A stretch of DNA of 64,000 nucleotides from Rhizobium sp. TH2 (GCF_024707525.1 NZ_CP062231.1:4092001-4156000), one strand, 5' to 3'. Shown: positions 27,471 to 35,888, counted from the stretch's first letter. The notes: generated from the sequence alone by a model not told the origin. Program-made: numbers and translations.

Positions 27471-28433
27471 TCAGGCGCCCTTCGGTCGCCAGACGATGTC
27501 GTTGATGGTGAGCTGCCTGGGCAGGACGCCCAGCTTGAAGAAATCGTCGGCGAGTGCCTGCTGGTAGGTCACGGCATCGTCGGTGACGGTTCCCACCTTG
27601 CCGAGGTCGGAGCCGGCGCGGGTCAGCGTCACCTTGGTGATTTCCTCCGAAACGCCGGTCAGCGCCGAAAGCGCCTTCGCCGTGCCGTCGAGATCGGCTT
27701 GAGCTGCCGCGCCGACCTTGGCCAGTTCGTTGATCAGTTCGATGACGATCTCAGGATTGGCGGCGACGAAATCGCCGTTGCCGAGCCAATAGCCCCAGGC
27801 TTCGACGATGCCCTCGGACGTGACGAGCAGCCGCGCCTGCGGATCGGATTCGGCGACCGCGAAGAATGGATCCCAGATGGCCCACGCATCGATCGAACCG
27901 TTCTTGAATGCAGCAGCCGCATCCGGCGGCGGCAGATCGACATTCTCGACGTCGTCAGGTGTCAGGCCGACAGTCGCCAGCGCCTTGAAGGCAAAGTTGT
28001 GGGCGCTCGAGCCGCGCTTGTACGCGACCTTTTTGCCCTTGAGATCGTCCAGCTTCTGGATCGGCGAGTCCTTGTGGACGAGAATGCCGTGGAATGCCGC
28101 CGGCGGCCTGTAGGTGCCGACATAGAGTAGGTTTCCGCCGGCTGCCTGGGCGAAGAGCGGCGGCACGTCGCCGGTCGGGCCGAAATCGAGCGCATTGGCG
28201 CCGAGCGCTTCGAGAAGCGGCGGTCCCGAATTGAATTCCGACCACTCGATCGTCACGCCTTTCGATGCCAGACGCTTTTCCAGCGCGCCGTTCTGCTTGG
28301 CAAGCGCCAGCACGCCGAATTTCTGCCAGCCGATGCGAAGCGTCACGGCGGCGCGTGCCGCCTTTACCTGCGGCAACGTGAAGGCTGCTGCGGCGGCGCC
28401 GAGAAGGCCGAGTGTATGTCTCCGAGTGATCAT
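27471..28433 (-). CDS. ssuA: Tat-exported sulfonate-binding protein, copy 2
   Basis: 320-aa paralogue of the next gene, also with a twin-arginine signal (ITRRHTLGLLGAAAAAFTLP). Shared blocks include [16 protein letters not shown] and [12 protein letters not shown]. The main differences are in the first helix (FGVLALAKQNGALEKRL) and in the mid-section (AAFHGILVHKDS against [10 protein letters not shown]), suggesting a different sulfonate preference. It is the first gene of the ssu operon; a 23-bp motif shared with the flavin reductase promoter lies 78 bases upstream of its ATG. Confidence 0.92.
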   Translation of the reverse strand: MITRRHTLGLLGAAAAAFTLPQVKAARAAVTLRIGWQKFGVLALAKQNGALEKRLASKGVTIEWSEFNSGPPLLEALGANALDFGPTGDVPPLFAQAAGGNLLYVGTYRPPAAFHGILVHKDSPIQKLDDLKGKKVAYKRGSSAHNFAFKALATVGLTPDDVENVDLPPPDAAAAFKNGSIDAWAIWDPFFAVAESDPQARLLVTSEGIVEAWGYWLGNGDFVAANPEIVIELINELAKVGAAAQADLDGTAKALSALTGVSEEITKVTLTRAGSDLGKVGTVTDDAVTYQQALADDFFKLGVLPRQLTINDIVWRPKGA

Positions 28434-28510
28434 GGAAGCTGCTCCTGGTCTGTTCCACGGTTATGAGAACGGCGGTCCTGAGCATGTTCGTTCTCGATTG
28501 CATTATATTG

Positions 28511-28533
28511 ATATAGTCTATCAAATTTATCGA
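28511..28533. promoter_or_regulatory. Shared sulfonate-regulon motif, copy 1
   Basis: Contains GTCTATCAAATTTATCGA (28516-28533). With the preceding ATATA it matches the site at 30107-30129 at 20 of 23 positions. The stretch is much more AT-rich than its surroundings and contains TTGATA/TATCAA arms. It lies upstream of the first ssuA gene. The bases 28434-28645 hold no gene. Confidence 0.5.
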
Positions 28534-28645
28534 GATAATAAATTTCTAAATTGAATGCGCTTTTCGGATCAGAATTCCAGATATCGAGAACTGGAGGATT
28601 CACGATCCAAAAAAGTGCAAACTTCCAAAATCGCCTTCGGAGGAA

Positions 28646-30097
28646 TCAAGCGGCGTCCGTTGCAGACTCGCCGCGTGCGCCGACAATCGCCAGCGCCACT
28701 TCCGAGGCCACGAAGGCCGCATGCTCGGAGACCTGCGGCAGCCCCATCAACTCGCCGAACGTGCCTCGCGCCAGCGGTCCCGCTATGTAAAGCCCGGACG
28801 TCGCCTCACCACTACCGCTCGTCGCGAGGGCGTGGTCGTCGCAGGCAATGCCGAGGCGGGCGGGATCGGCTGTGATAAGTCCTGCAGAGGAAAGGCCGGC
28901 GAGATAAGGCTGGCTTTCGATGATACCGCCATGTGCCGGACCCGTGGTCACCACGACAGCATCGAAGTCGCGGATCAACGTGCCGCGCTGATGGGCGAGC
29001 CTGAGGACCGTCCTGATCTTCGGGCCATTGTAACAGACGGCTCCGACGGAGGCCGCGAGCACTTCCAGCTGGCCCGAAGCAATCGCACTATCGACGCTGG
29101 CCTCGATCTGCGGTGCGATGCGGAAGCGGTGTACGTCCCAGAAAGGCCTGAGATGACGGACCAGCCGCTTCCGTTCCTCGATCGACAGGTTGGTCCAGAT
29201 CTGCAGGCCCTGCGCCCGCACGGCATCGATCACCGCGTGCCAGCTGAGATCGAAGATGGCGGCATCGCGGATCGCCTCGCGGATGCGTTTCGACAGAAGC
29301 CGGGCCGAGCGGATGGGACGGGCGGTGAAATCGCCGAACGCTTCCTGCACTTTTGGCGCGTGGCCGCGCGAACGCAGGCCGCGGCGCGATACTGCGGTAA
29401 TCGGCCCCTTGTGGCCTCCGTCTACGAGCGCAGCGATCACATCGGCCGATGTCAGGCCGTTGCCGACGACAAGAACGGCATCGTCCGGACGCACCGGCTT
29501 CAGTGCGTCGGGTTTCGTCGCATCGGCGATGAAGCGCGGATGGCCTTCGAGAAATGCGGCGAGCGGTTTGGGCGCCGCCGGCGAAGGATGGCTTGTGGCG
29601 ATGACGACGTAGTCGGCCTCGACCGTGCTTCCGTCCTCCGTATCGATTCGCCACCGGCCGCCGATTGGCTCCATGCGAATCACGGATGTCCTGACATGTT
29701 CGATCCGTCCGGATCTGATCAGCGGCGAGACCTGGGCGTGCACATAGTCCCCGAACACCCGCCGGCGCGGATAGATGCTGCCATCCGGCCAAATGACCTT
29801 CTCGTCGCCCGCCACCGCGTCGTTTTCGGTGATCCACTGGGTGAAGCCCTCGGGCTCGGTGGGATCGAGGCTCATCTTCGCCGCCGGCACATTGATCCGG
29901 TGCACGGGATCGAGCGTTTCGTAGGCCACGCCCATACCAACCTTTTCGCGCGGTTCGAACACCACGACACGGGCGTCCAGCCCCTCATCGCGTCCGAGAT
30001 GATAGGCGACCGCAGCTCCGGTGAATCCGCCACCGATTATGGCGATCACCGCCCTTGCATCCACTTGCGCCACGTTCAACACTGCCTTCTGCATCAT
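28646..30097 (-). CDS. FAD/NAD(P)-binding oxidoreductase (NAD_binding_9 family)
   Basis: 483-aa flavoprotein of unknown reaction. Dinucleotide fold near the N-terminus: AIIGGGFTGAAVAYHL, then VGMGVAYETLDPVHRINVPA. A second nucleotide motif is VLVVGNGLTSADVIAAL, and a late segment reads GLYIAGPLARGTFGELMGLP. This layout is typical of the NAD_binding_9/HI0933-like group found beside sulfur-compound genes. Two adjacent ATGs (30097, 30094) are possible starts. Position between the ssu operon and a flavin reductase suggests a role in sulfonate or flavin redox chemistry, but that is inference. Confidence 0.8.
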   Translation of the reverse strand: MMQKAVLNVAQVDARAVIAIIGGGFTGAAVAYHLGRDEGLDARVVVFEPREKVGMGVAYETLDPVHRINVPAAKMSLDPTEPEGFTQWITENDAVAGDEKVIWPDGSIYPRRRVFGDYVHAQVSPLIRSGRIEHVRTSVIRMEPIGGRWRIDTEDGSTVEADYVVIATSHPSPAAPKPLAAFLEGHPRFIADATKPDALKPVRPDDAVLVVGNGLTSADVIAALVDGGHKGPITAVSRRGLRSRGHAPKVQEAFGDFTARPIRSARLLSKRIREAIRDAAIFDLSWHAVIDAVRAQGLQIWTNLSIEERKRLVRHLRPFWDVHRFRIAPQIEASVDSAIASGQLEVLAASVGAVCYNGPKIRTVLRLAHQRGTLIRDFDAVVVTTGPAHGGIIESQPYLAGLSSAGLITADPARLGIACDDHALATSGSGEATSGLYIAGPLARGTFGELMGLPQVSEHAAFVASEVALAIVGARGESATDAA

Positions 30098-30106
30098 AGT
30101 CACAAT

Positions 30107-30134
30107 ATATTGTCTATAAAATTTATTGACAATA
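30107..30134. promoter_or_regulatory. Palindromic operator candidate, shared motif copy 2
   Basis: TATTGTC (30108-30114) and GACAATA (30128-30134) form a 27-bp palindrome with an AT-rich, nearly symmetric centre. It includes GTCTATAAAATTTATTGA, matching the copy at 28516-28533 in 16 of 18 positions. It lies between the divergent FAD protein and flavin reductase genes and could regulate both. TTGACA within the right arm could also be a -35 element for the flavin reductase. Confidence 0.55.
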
Positions 30135-30204
30135 CGGATTTTGCAACTAGGTTCCTGCCAGAGTGCCGCATGCCGGCGATCGAGACAAGACATGGAGAAT
30201 GCCA

Positions 30205-30750
30205 ATGACGCTGGCTCAAAACGCGGCCCGTTCCTCGGATGAGAACGCCTTTCCCGCCAATGCCTTCACGGCCGACGTTGCCAATGTGAAAGGTGCGATG
30301 CGAAGCCTGGCCGGCGGCATCTCCGTCATTACGGCCGGCGTCGGCGATGACCGCACTGGCGCGACCGTGACCACGGCAACCGCGCTTTCCATGGACCCGC
30401 CGACCATGATCGTCAACATCAACAAGAGCTCATCGTCATGGCCGGTAATCGAACGTCACCGCCATTTCTGCGTCAACATCCTGTCGACCGAGCAGCAGGG
30501 CGTTGCGGAGAAATTTGCCGGCTTTGGCGGCGTCAAGGGTCTCGCCCGTTATGATGGCGCCGAATGGATCACGCTCGAAAGCGGCGCGCCGGTGCTGGCC
30601 GACGCGCTTGCTGCTATCGATTGCGAAGTCGAGGAAATCATCGAACGCCACAGCCACGCCATCATCATCGGCCGCGCAGTCGCGGTACTCAAGGGCGAAG
30701 GCCGTTCGCTGGTCTATAGCGGCGGAAAGTTCGGCCATTTCGCCGAATAA
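30205..30750 (+). CDS. Flavin reductase family protein
   Basis: NAD(P)H:FMN reductase-like protein, 181 aa, flavin_reduct domain: AMRSLAGGISVITAGVGDDR, GATVTTATALSMDPPTMIVN, FCVNILSTEQQ, and GRAVAVLKGEGRSLVYSGGK near the end. It could supply FMNH2 to SsuD. The ATG at 30205 is preferred because GGAG lies seven bases before it; an in-frame ATG two codons earlier is too close. Divergent from the FAD protein across a 107-bp region with the palindrome. Confidence 0.9.
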   Translation: MTLAQNAARSSDENAFPANAFTADVANVKGAMRSLAGGISVITAGVGDDRTGATVTTATALSMDPPTMIVNINKSSSSWPVIERHRHFCVNILSTEQQGVAEKFAGFGGVKGLARYDGAEWITLESGAPVLADALAAIDCEVEEIIERHSHAIIIGRAVAVLKGEGRSLVYSGGKFGHFAE

Positions 30751-30764
30751 GATCGCCGGTCGCG

Positions 30765-30959
30765 CTATTCAGGCAAGTTCTGCTTCGCGCCCGCGCTTTT
30801 TCCATCCGAGCTTTTCGACCGCTCCTCGAAGCGATCCTTGCCCTTGGCGAGTTCGGAACCCATGCGGGCCTCCGTCTTCTTCTCGTCCTCGCGTGTGCTT
30901 TTCTTGAAAGCGCGCGCAGCCTGGCGGCCTTTTTCGGTTGGTGCTTGTTCGATGCCCAT
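30765..30959 (-). CDS. Small charged hypothetical protein
   Basis: 64-aa, very Lys/Glu-rich, probably disordered or helical (FKKSTREDEKKTEARMGSEL). Two ATGs are possible; the one at 30959 has GGAGGA at proper spacing, the one at 30965 is too close to it. Similar short Lys/Glu proteins are common in rhizobia and are often stress-related, but no function is assigned. Convergent with the flavin reductase gene, with a 14-bp gap. Confidence 0.6.
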   Translation of the reverse strand: MGIEQAPTEKGRQAARAFKKSTREDEKKTEARMGSELAKGKDRFEERSKSSDGKSAGAKQNLPE

Positions 30960-31024
30960 GATCATTCCTCCAGTTTCCTGGTCATGAACGCGAACTGCAC
31001 ATTGTTGTTCCGGCGGCGTTCGAA

Positions 31025-33733
31025 TCAGGCCGACCGCACGGCCTCGGTAGCCTTGAGCCAGCGCCGTTCGCGGATGAAGCCGAGCAGGTCGCCAGGCGCC
31101 ATGGGCCGAGCAAGTCCGTAGCCCTGCAGCGTATGACAGCCGAGGTCGCGCAGGATTTCGGCATGCGCCATGGTCTCGACGCCCTCCGCGACGATCTCGA
31201 TGCCGCGCGAGCGGCCGATATCGATGATCGAACTGACGAGCTGTTGCTGGGAGCGGGATTCGAGAAGCGGAATGATCAACTGGCGGTCGATCTTGAGCCG
31301 GCGCGGCGTAAGCTTGAGAAGCGTCACGATCGAGGCATGGCCGGAGCCGAAATCGTCGATCTCGATGTCGGCGCCGAGCGCCTTCAGCCGTTCGATCTGG
31401 TGGATCAGTCCGGCATCGTCGCCGTCGAAGGAAATCGATTCGAGAAGTTCGAAGGAGAGCGACCCCGGCCTGAATTCGAGGCTTTCGAGCCGCTGGAACA
31501 GGCTCGCATCCCTCAGCCGCTGGGCCGAGACATTGACGGAAACTTTCGGCACAGGGAAGCCTGCCGCCGCCAGCCGGAACTGCTGCAGCAGCGCCTGGTT
31601 GAGCACGATGGCATCGATCTGCGAGACGACCTTGAGGCTCTCGGCGATCCTGAGGAACTTGTCCGGCGTCAGGATGCCCTTGGTCGGATGGTCCCAGCGC
31701 ACCAAGGCCTCGAGGCCGACGATCTCCAGCGTCTTCGCGTCGAATTGCGGCTGGAAGTAAGCGACGAATTCGTTCTGCTCCAGCCCGCGCAGGATCTCGT
31801 CGGCTGTCTTCTTGGTGTTGACGGCGACCTGGCGGAGCGTATCCGTAAACCATTCGACGCGATTGCGCCCGGAGCGCTTGGCCTCGTAAAGCGCGATATC
31901 GGCATTGACCAGCAGCTGCCCGATGCCCTCGTCGCCGCCGGTGCGCGAGGCGATGCCGATCGAGGTGCCGACCCGACATTCGTGGCCTTCATGGATGAGC
32001 GGGCGCGAGATGGCATCGACCAGCCGGGTCGCAAGCTCCATATAGTCCTGGCCGGCATTGGCGGCGCTGGAAATGATGACGAATTCGTCGCCGCCGATGC
32101 GGGCGAGGAAGTCGCCTTCGAAAATGTTGGCGCTGAGCGTCGTCGCGGCATGCTTGAGGATGCGGTCGCCCGCCGCGTGACCGAGCGTGTCGTTGATATC
32201 CTTGAAGCGGTCGAGATCGATATGCATGATCGTCAGCCGCGGCTCGCGCTTGGCGCTGAGTTCATGCTCGGTGACGATCCGATCGAGATAGCGCCGGTTG
32301 GGAAGACCGGTCAGGGCATCGTGCATGGCGGCACTTTCCATGACCAGCCGTGCCTGTTCCAGCTGCGCATTCTGGATATCTGCATGCCGATTGGCATTGC
32401 GCAGGTCTTCCTGCAGCCGCACGTCGCCGGTCACGTCCCAATTGACGCCGACGATCTTCTTGTGGCCCCGCGAATCCCGGTAAGCCGTGCCCATCGCCCT
32501 GATATGGCGGATATCGCCGTTGCGGGAGATGACGCGGAAATCCGAATTGTACTGGCCCTCGGACTCGATCGCCCGGGCGAATTCGGTCTCGCACTTGGCG
32601 AAGTCGTCGGGATGCAGCGCGCCCTTCCAATCGCTGTAGCTGGCCTTGCCGCCGGACGGATGGACGTCGTAGAGGTCCATCATCCGTTCGTCCCAGATCA
32701 GTTCCCCGGTCACGGCGTTGAAATCCCAGACGCCGATCTTGGATGTCTCGAGCGCGATGTCGAGCCGCTGCGACAGGACCCGCATCGCTTCCTCGCGCTC
32801 CTGCAGCGCCCGGACATGCCTGACCCGCTCTTCGGTGAGACGGCCGGTCCACAGCATGGGTGCGACGACGATGAAGCCACCCAGCGCAAGCAGCAAGCGG
32901 AAAAGCCAGACCTCGGAAAGCGGTTGGCTCCAGCCGGCCTTCGGCACGGCGGCGAGCTGCCAGTCCTCATGACCGAGCTTGACCGTCATGACCACCGGAT
33001 TTTGTTCGAAGATGCTGTCGTCACCGAAGAAGGGGCGGCGTTCGCTTCCGGCCTTGGTGGCGGCCATGGCGACATCGATGCCGAGGCTCGCCGCGCGGAG
33101 CCCGCTTTCGGCATAGAGCTTATCGACGTCGATGACAACGGAGACGATGCCCCAGAAGTGATCGCTGCCATCGGGCAGTTCATTGATCACTGGAAAGCGC
33201 GCGATCACGCCCTCGCCGCCCTGGACGAGCTTGACCGGACCGGTCAGCAGCAGGCGGCGAGTATCGCGCACCTTGAGCGCCGCGATGCGCTGGGCGTCGT
33301 TTTTCGTGTAGTCGAGGCCGATCACCCGCTCGTTGCCGTGGATGGGATAGATCATGGAGACGACGAAATCCGGCGCCGCCGCGACATTGCGGATCGGCGT
33401 ATCGCCCTGGATGATGTGGCTGCCCAATTCCGCGAAGCGCTTCTGCGACATATCAGGCTCGGTCTCGAGCGTCGCGACATAGCCCTGCACCAGCTTCACA
33501 TTGCCGTTGATGTTGTTTTCAAGACGGGTCCTGATCCTGCCCAGTTCCTCGGTCGCGGCCTGGCGGATCTTGCCTTCCTCGATCGTCCGCATCTGCATAT
33601 CGGCAAAGATAATGACTGCGGACATCGCGAGAAAGGCGACAAACGCCGGCAGATAGTGGGGTGTGAAGAAGCGTCGGAACGGCGAAAAGACGTCATCCAA
33701 GTCCCGGTCTTGATCTGAATTGCTCGCCGTCAT
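31025..33733 (-). CDS. Membrane-anchored PAS-GGDEF-EAL cyclic-di-GMP protein with CHASE-type sensor
   Basis: 902-aa protein for c-di-GMP turnover. TM1 is about residues 27-46, a periplasmic CHASE-like sensor about 50-275, TM2 about 278-297, PAS 325-440, GGDEF 475-625, EAL 640-890. The GGDEF motif is intact (RIGGDEF, 545-551), so synthesis is possible; the allosteric I-site is degenerate, since F replaces the Arg of RxxD. The EAL motif (GLEALVRW), ELLES and DDFGSGHAS fit an active phosphodiesterase, the last with S and H where DDFGTGYSS is usual. It is monocistronic, next to a small SH3-like protein. Confidence 0.95.
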   Translation of the reverse strand: MTASNSDQDRDLDDVFSPFRRFFTPHYLPAFVAFLAMSAVIIFADMQMRTIEEGKIRQAATEELGRIRTRLENNINGNVKLVQGYVATLETEPDMSQKRFAELGSHIIQGDTPIRNVAAAPDFVVSMIYPIHGNERVIGLDYTKNDAQRIAALKVRDTRRLLLTGPVKLVQGGEGVIARFPVINELPDGSDHFWGIVSVVIDVDKLYAESGLRAASLGIDVAMAATKAGSERRPFFGDDSIFEQNPVVMTVKLGHEDWQLAAVPKAGWSQPLSEVWLFRLLLALGGFIVVAPMLWTGRLTEERVRHVRALQEREEAMRVLSQRLDIALETSKIGVWDFNAVTGELIWDERMMDLYDVHPSGGKASYSDWKGALHPDDFAKCETEFARAIESEGQYNSDFRVISRNGDIRHIRAMGTAYRDSRGHKKIVGVNWDVTGDVRLQEDLRNANRHADIQNAQLEQARLVMESAAMHDALTGLPNRRYLDRIVTEHELSAKREPRLTIMHIDLDRFKDINDTLGHAAGDRILKHAATTLSANIFEGDFLARIGGDEFVIISSAANAGQDYMELATRLVDAISRPLIHEGHECRVGTSIGIASRTGGDEGIGQLLVNADIALYEAKRSGRNRVEWFTDTLRQVAVNTKKTADEILRGLEQNEFVAYFQPQFDAKTLEIVGLEALVRWDHPTKGILTPDKFLRIAESLKVVSQIDAIVLNQALLQQFRLAAAGFPVPKVSVNVSAQRLRDASLFQRLESLEFRPGSLSFELLESISFDGDDAGLIHQIERLKALGADIEIDDFGSGHASIVTLLKLTPRRLKIDRQLIIPLLESRSQQQLVSSIIDIGRSRGIEIVAEGVETMAHAEILRDLGCHTLQGYGLARPMAPGDLLGFIRERRWLKATEAVRSA

Positions 33734-33871
33734 CGATCGCCTGCGCTCTTGCTGGCGTGGGCGGCGCCGGCAAAGATATGGGTAATGACCTGATATTTCA
33801 CGTTTGCCTTAATAATCCCTTGCGGGAGGAGACGCGACAATTCAGGTACCCATACAGCGAAACGCCAGTCT

Positions 33872-34204
33872 TCAGAGCGTCAGGCGCAGCGGATTGATAC
33901 GCTTGCGCAGGACCTTGCGGGGACCATCCGCCGACCATGTCATGGTCTTGGCCGGCACCCAGCCGCGCTGGCCGTCGGATTGGACTTCGCACCAGTTCAT
34001 GTCTGTCTGACAGCCGAGCACGTTGAGGCCCTGGCCCCAGGTGACGATTCCGATGCGGGGATATTCCTTCGACGGGCCGCCATAGAGCAGCATCGAATTG
34101 CGGGCGAGCGCGATATCGTCCTTTGCGGTCGAATCGGCCGCGAAGGCCGTGCCTGAAAAGACACACAGAGAAAAAATCGTAGCAGTCACAATACGGGCGA
34201 GCAT
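33872..34204 (-). CDS. Periplasmic SH3-domain protein
   Basis: 110-aa exported protein. Signal peptide about residues 1-23 (IVTATIFSLCVFSGTAFAAD). The rest is a bacterial SH3-like domain: SMLLYGGPSKEYPRIGIVTW, VLGCQTDMNWCEV with a likely disulfide, and GQRGWVPAKTM. Such domains bind peptidoglycan or partner proteins in the envelope. ATG at 34204 has GGAG seven bases before; an upstream TTG is less likely. Confidence 0.82.
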   Translation of the reverse strand: MLARIVTATIFSLCVFSGTAFAADSTAKDDIALARNSMLLYGGPSKEYPRIGIVTWGQGLNVLGCQTDMNWCEVQSDGQRGWVPAKTMTWSADGPRKVLRKRINPLRLTL

Positions 34205-34499
34205 GACCAATCTCCAGCCACACGGCGAAACCCCGAGAGTTCCACCATTCTGATGTTGTGACTGGGAAATCCGATATCAAGGGCAATGGTTCCCGAGAAA
34301 ATGAAAAAACTCTTGACACACGAAAATGTGATGTTGCAGCCGCGTTGGAATTGGTGCAGGTGCGTCGGCTTTTTCCCGGCTGGAGCCCAATTCTATCGCT
34401 ATCGACATGCTCTCTTCTTTTGTGCAGCAGGCACAACTCTTCGTTCACGCGGGCGGTTCCGCTCCGTGGTTTGACCATGCACGTCCTCGATCCCCTTGC

Positions 34500-34820
34500 G
34501 CCTCGCATGAAGGATCGGCCGGGGCACGTTTCCGTGCCGAGTTATATGGCTGCCTTGCGGCAGCCGGTAAGACACGTCGCCGTGCCCCGTTCGGTGTATT
34601 TTCATCCGCGAACTCGGTCGTCTGCGCCCGTCCTGACCCCGGACCAGAAATTTCCGGGGGGACGGGCTTGTGTGCGGTACAACGCACGCCACGCGTACTT
34701 GGCCTTTGCAGGCGGTACCCGGGGGAGACCCCTTCTCGCGGACGCCTGAAGCGGGACTTTACGTCGTCTTCCCGCAACAGGCACCGGTTCCGCCTCGCCC
34801 GCATCGCCATGCGGGGTAGC
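34500..34820. other. Hairpin-dense gene-free stretch, possible structured RNA
   Basis: The region 34205-34940 lacks a convincing gene. Within it at least five perfect or near-perfect hairpins follow one another: GGCAC/GTGCC (34523-34538), GGCTGCC-ttgc-GGCAGCC (34548-34565), a 15-bp stem with outer arms GCCCGTCC/GGACGGGC and inner CCCCGGA/TCCGGGG (34626-34667), GCGGGA/TCCCGC (34751-34775) and CCCGCAT-cgcc-ATGCGGG (34798-34815). Open frames run through it on both strands but none has a ribosome-binding site. A CTTGAC at 34312-34317 could start a plus-strand transcript, though its -10 is poor. I could not match it to a named RNA family. Confidence 0.5.
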
Positions 34821-34940
34821 CGAGGGCAGAACGGGGTGATTGTGCCACGGAGTTGGAGAAATGGGAAGATGAAAGAGGATTATTTTCCTACAATCAGGAT
34901 AATCATTTGATTCTCAATGTGACTTGTTTGCGATTGAGAT

Positions 34941-35417
34941 CTAGATATCGTGGTTCAAGGTCGAGGAAGCCGCCCGCGCTTCCTTTAGCAGCGTCGCCCA
35001 ATCATCTGGCGGATGGCCCCGGTCCAGCATTTTCCTGAAAGTTCGATAGGCATCGTTCTTGCTCTCATACGCGCGCTTGGTGTCCTCGTCGTTCACCCAG
35101 GCGAGAATGATGATCTTCTCCCTTTCACTGAAGCGGAAGAAGAGCCGATACTGCTGGAGAAATTTTGCACGGAACCAGTGCTTGTAATCCTCGCCAAGAG
35201 TGGTGCCTTGCCGAAACTGTGGATCGAAGGGATCGTTGGGAATTTCTCGGAACGCCACCTTTCGCATCGCACGCAGGATTTTTGTGCAACGTTTCGATTC
35301 GAAGTTCTCAGGATCGACCGCACGCGCCTTCCTGACCTCCTCTATCATACGATTTTGTTGATCAAGAAATAGCGGATGGAGATAGATACGCCATCCATTA
35401 ATGCTGACCTCAGTCAT
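34941..35417 (-). CDS. yhaV: Type II toxin YhaV
   Basis: RelE-like ribonuclease toxin, 158 aa, the usual YhaV length. Characteristic segments are INGWRIYLHPLFLDQQNRMI, EIPNDPFDPQFRQGTTLG, HWFRAKFLQQYRLFFRFSE, IILAWVNDEDTKRAYESKND and a C-terminal DRGHPPDDWATLL. The start at 35417 (MTEVSINGW) overlaps the antitoxin stop by eight bases, the usual antitoxin-first order with coupled translation. Confidence 0.93.
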   Translation of the reverse strand: MTEVSINGWRIYLHPLFLDQQNRMIEEVRKARAVDPENFESKRCTKILRAMRKVAFREIPNDPFDPQFRQGTTLGEDYKHWFRAKFLQQYRLFFRFSEREKIIILAWVNDEDTKRAYESKNDAYRTFRKMLDRGHPPDDWATLLKEARAASSTLNHDI

Positions 35418-35736
35418 CCTTGAGAGGCTCATCCAGATCGATATCAACATCGCCGATGAGTTCATCGATCTCGTCAAGCATCTCCTGTGTAAACGGCACG
35501 AGATTCTGCGGATTGTTGGCAATATCGCGCTCCAGAAATTCCAGGAACTTCGCGATAACCGGATCTTCCTCGGGGTCATCCACCTTCGGCTCGATGACAA
35601 CCGTTCCGTCCGGCATGCCCTTGAAAACGATCGCCCCCTTGCTGACGCCCAGCATTTTCCGGATCGCCGCAGGTATGGTCGTCTGGCCGCGTTCGGTGAT
35701 GGTTGCTTCGATCTCCAGTGTTGGGCGAACGTTCAT
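35410..35736 (-). CDS. prlF: Type II antitoxin PrlF
   Basis: 108-aa antitoxin of the PrlF/SohA family. The N-terminal AbrB/MazE-like swapped-hairpin DNA-binding domain reads ATITERGQTTIPAAIRKMLG, with KGAIVFKGMPDGTVVI. The acidic C-terminus (EMLDEIDELIGDVDIDLDEP) would wrap the toxin. AGGAG lies eight bases before the ATG. A perfect palindrome (35765-35782) just upstream is the likely self-regulated operator. Confidence 0.93.
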   Translation of the reverse strand: MNVRPTLEIEATITERGQTTIPAAIRKMLGVSKGAIVFKGMPDGTVVIEPKVDDPEEDPVIAKFLEFLERDIANNPQNLVPFTQEMLDEIDELIGDVDIDLDEPLKDD

Positions 35737-35764
35737 GGGAGCACTCCTGCGCTGTTGAACAGAA

Positions 35765-35782
35765 GTAATGCAAATGCATTAC
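35765..35782. promoter_or_regulatory. Operator palindrome upstream of prlF-yhaV
   Basis: GTAATGCA-AA-TGCATTAC: two perfect 8-base arms around two bases, 28 bases upstream of the prlF ATG. AbrB-type antitoxins bind such inverted repeats, so this is the likely autoregulatory site. The same spot would overlap the promoter. Confidence 0.7.
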
Positions 35783-35888
35783 CCCGTCAAGACGCAGCCA
35801 CTCCAGTTCCCCGAAAGCTTCGCCGGCCAAAATGGAGTAGAACAGGATCCCGCATGATGCGGGCGATTCGGATGGCGAGAGAAGCGCG

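Noticed and set aside
31133..33718. 861-codon plus-strand frame
   Set aside because: Antisense shadow of the GGDEF-EAL gene, produced by high GC third positions; no ribosome-binding site or family resemblance.
34407..34910. 167-codon and other frames in the 34.2-34.9 kb stretch, on both strands
   Set aside because: They overlap each other in several frames, have no ribosome-binding site and are full of hairpin-derived repeats; structured RNA is the better reading.
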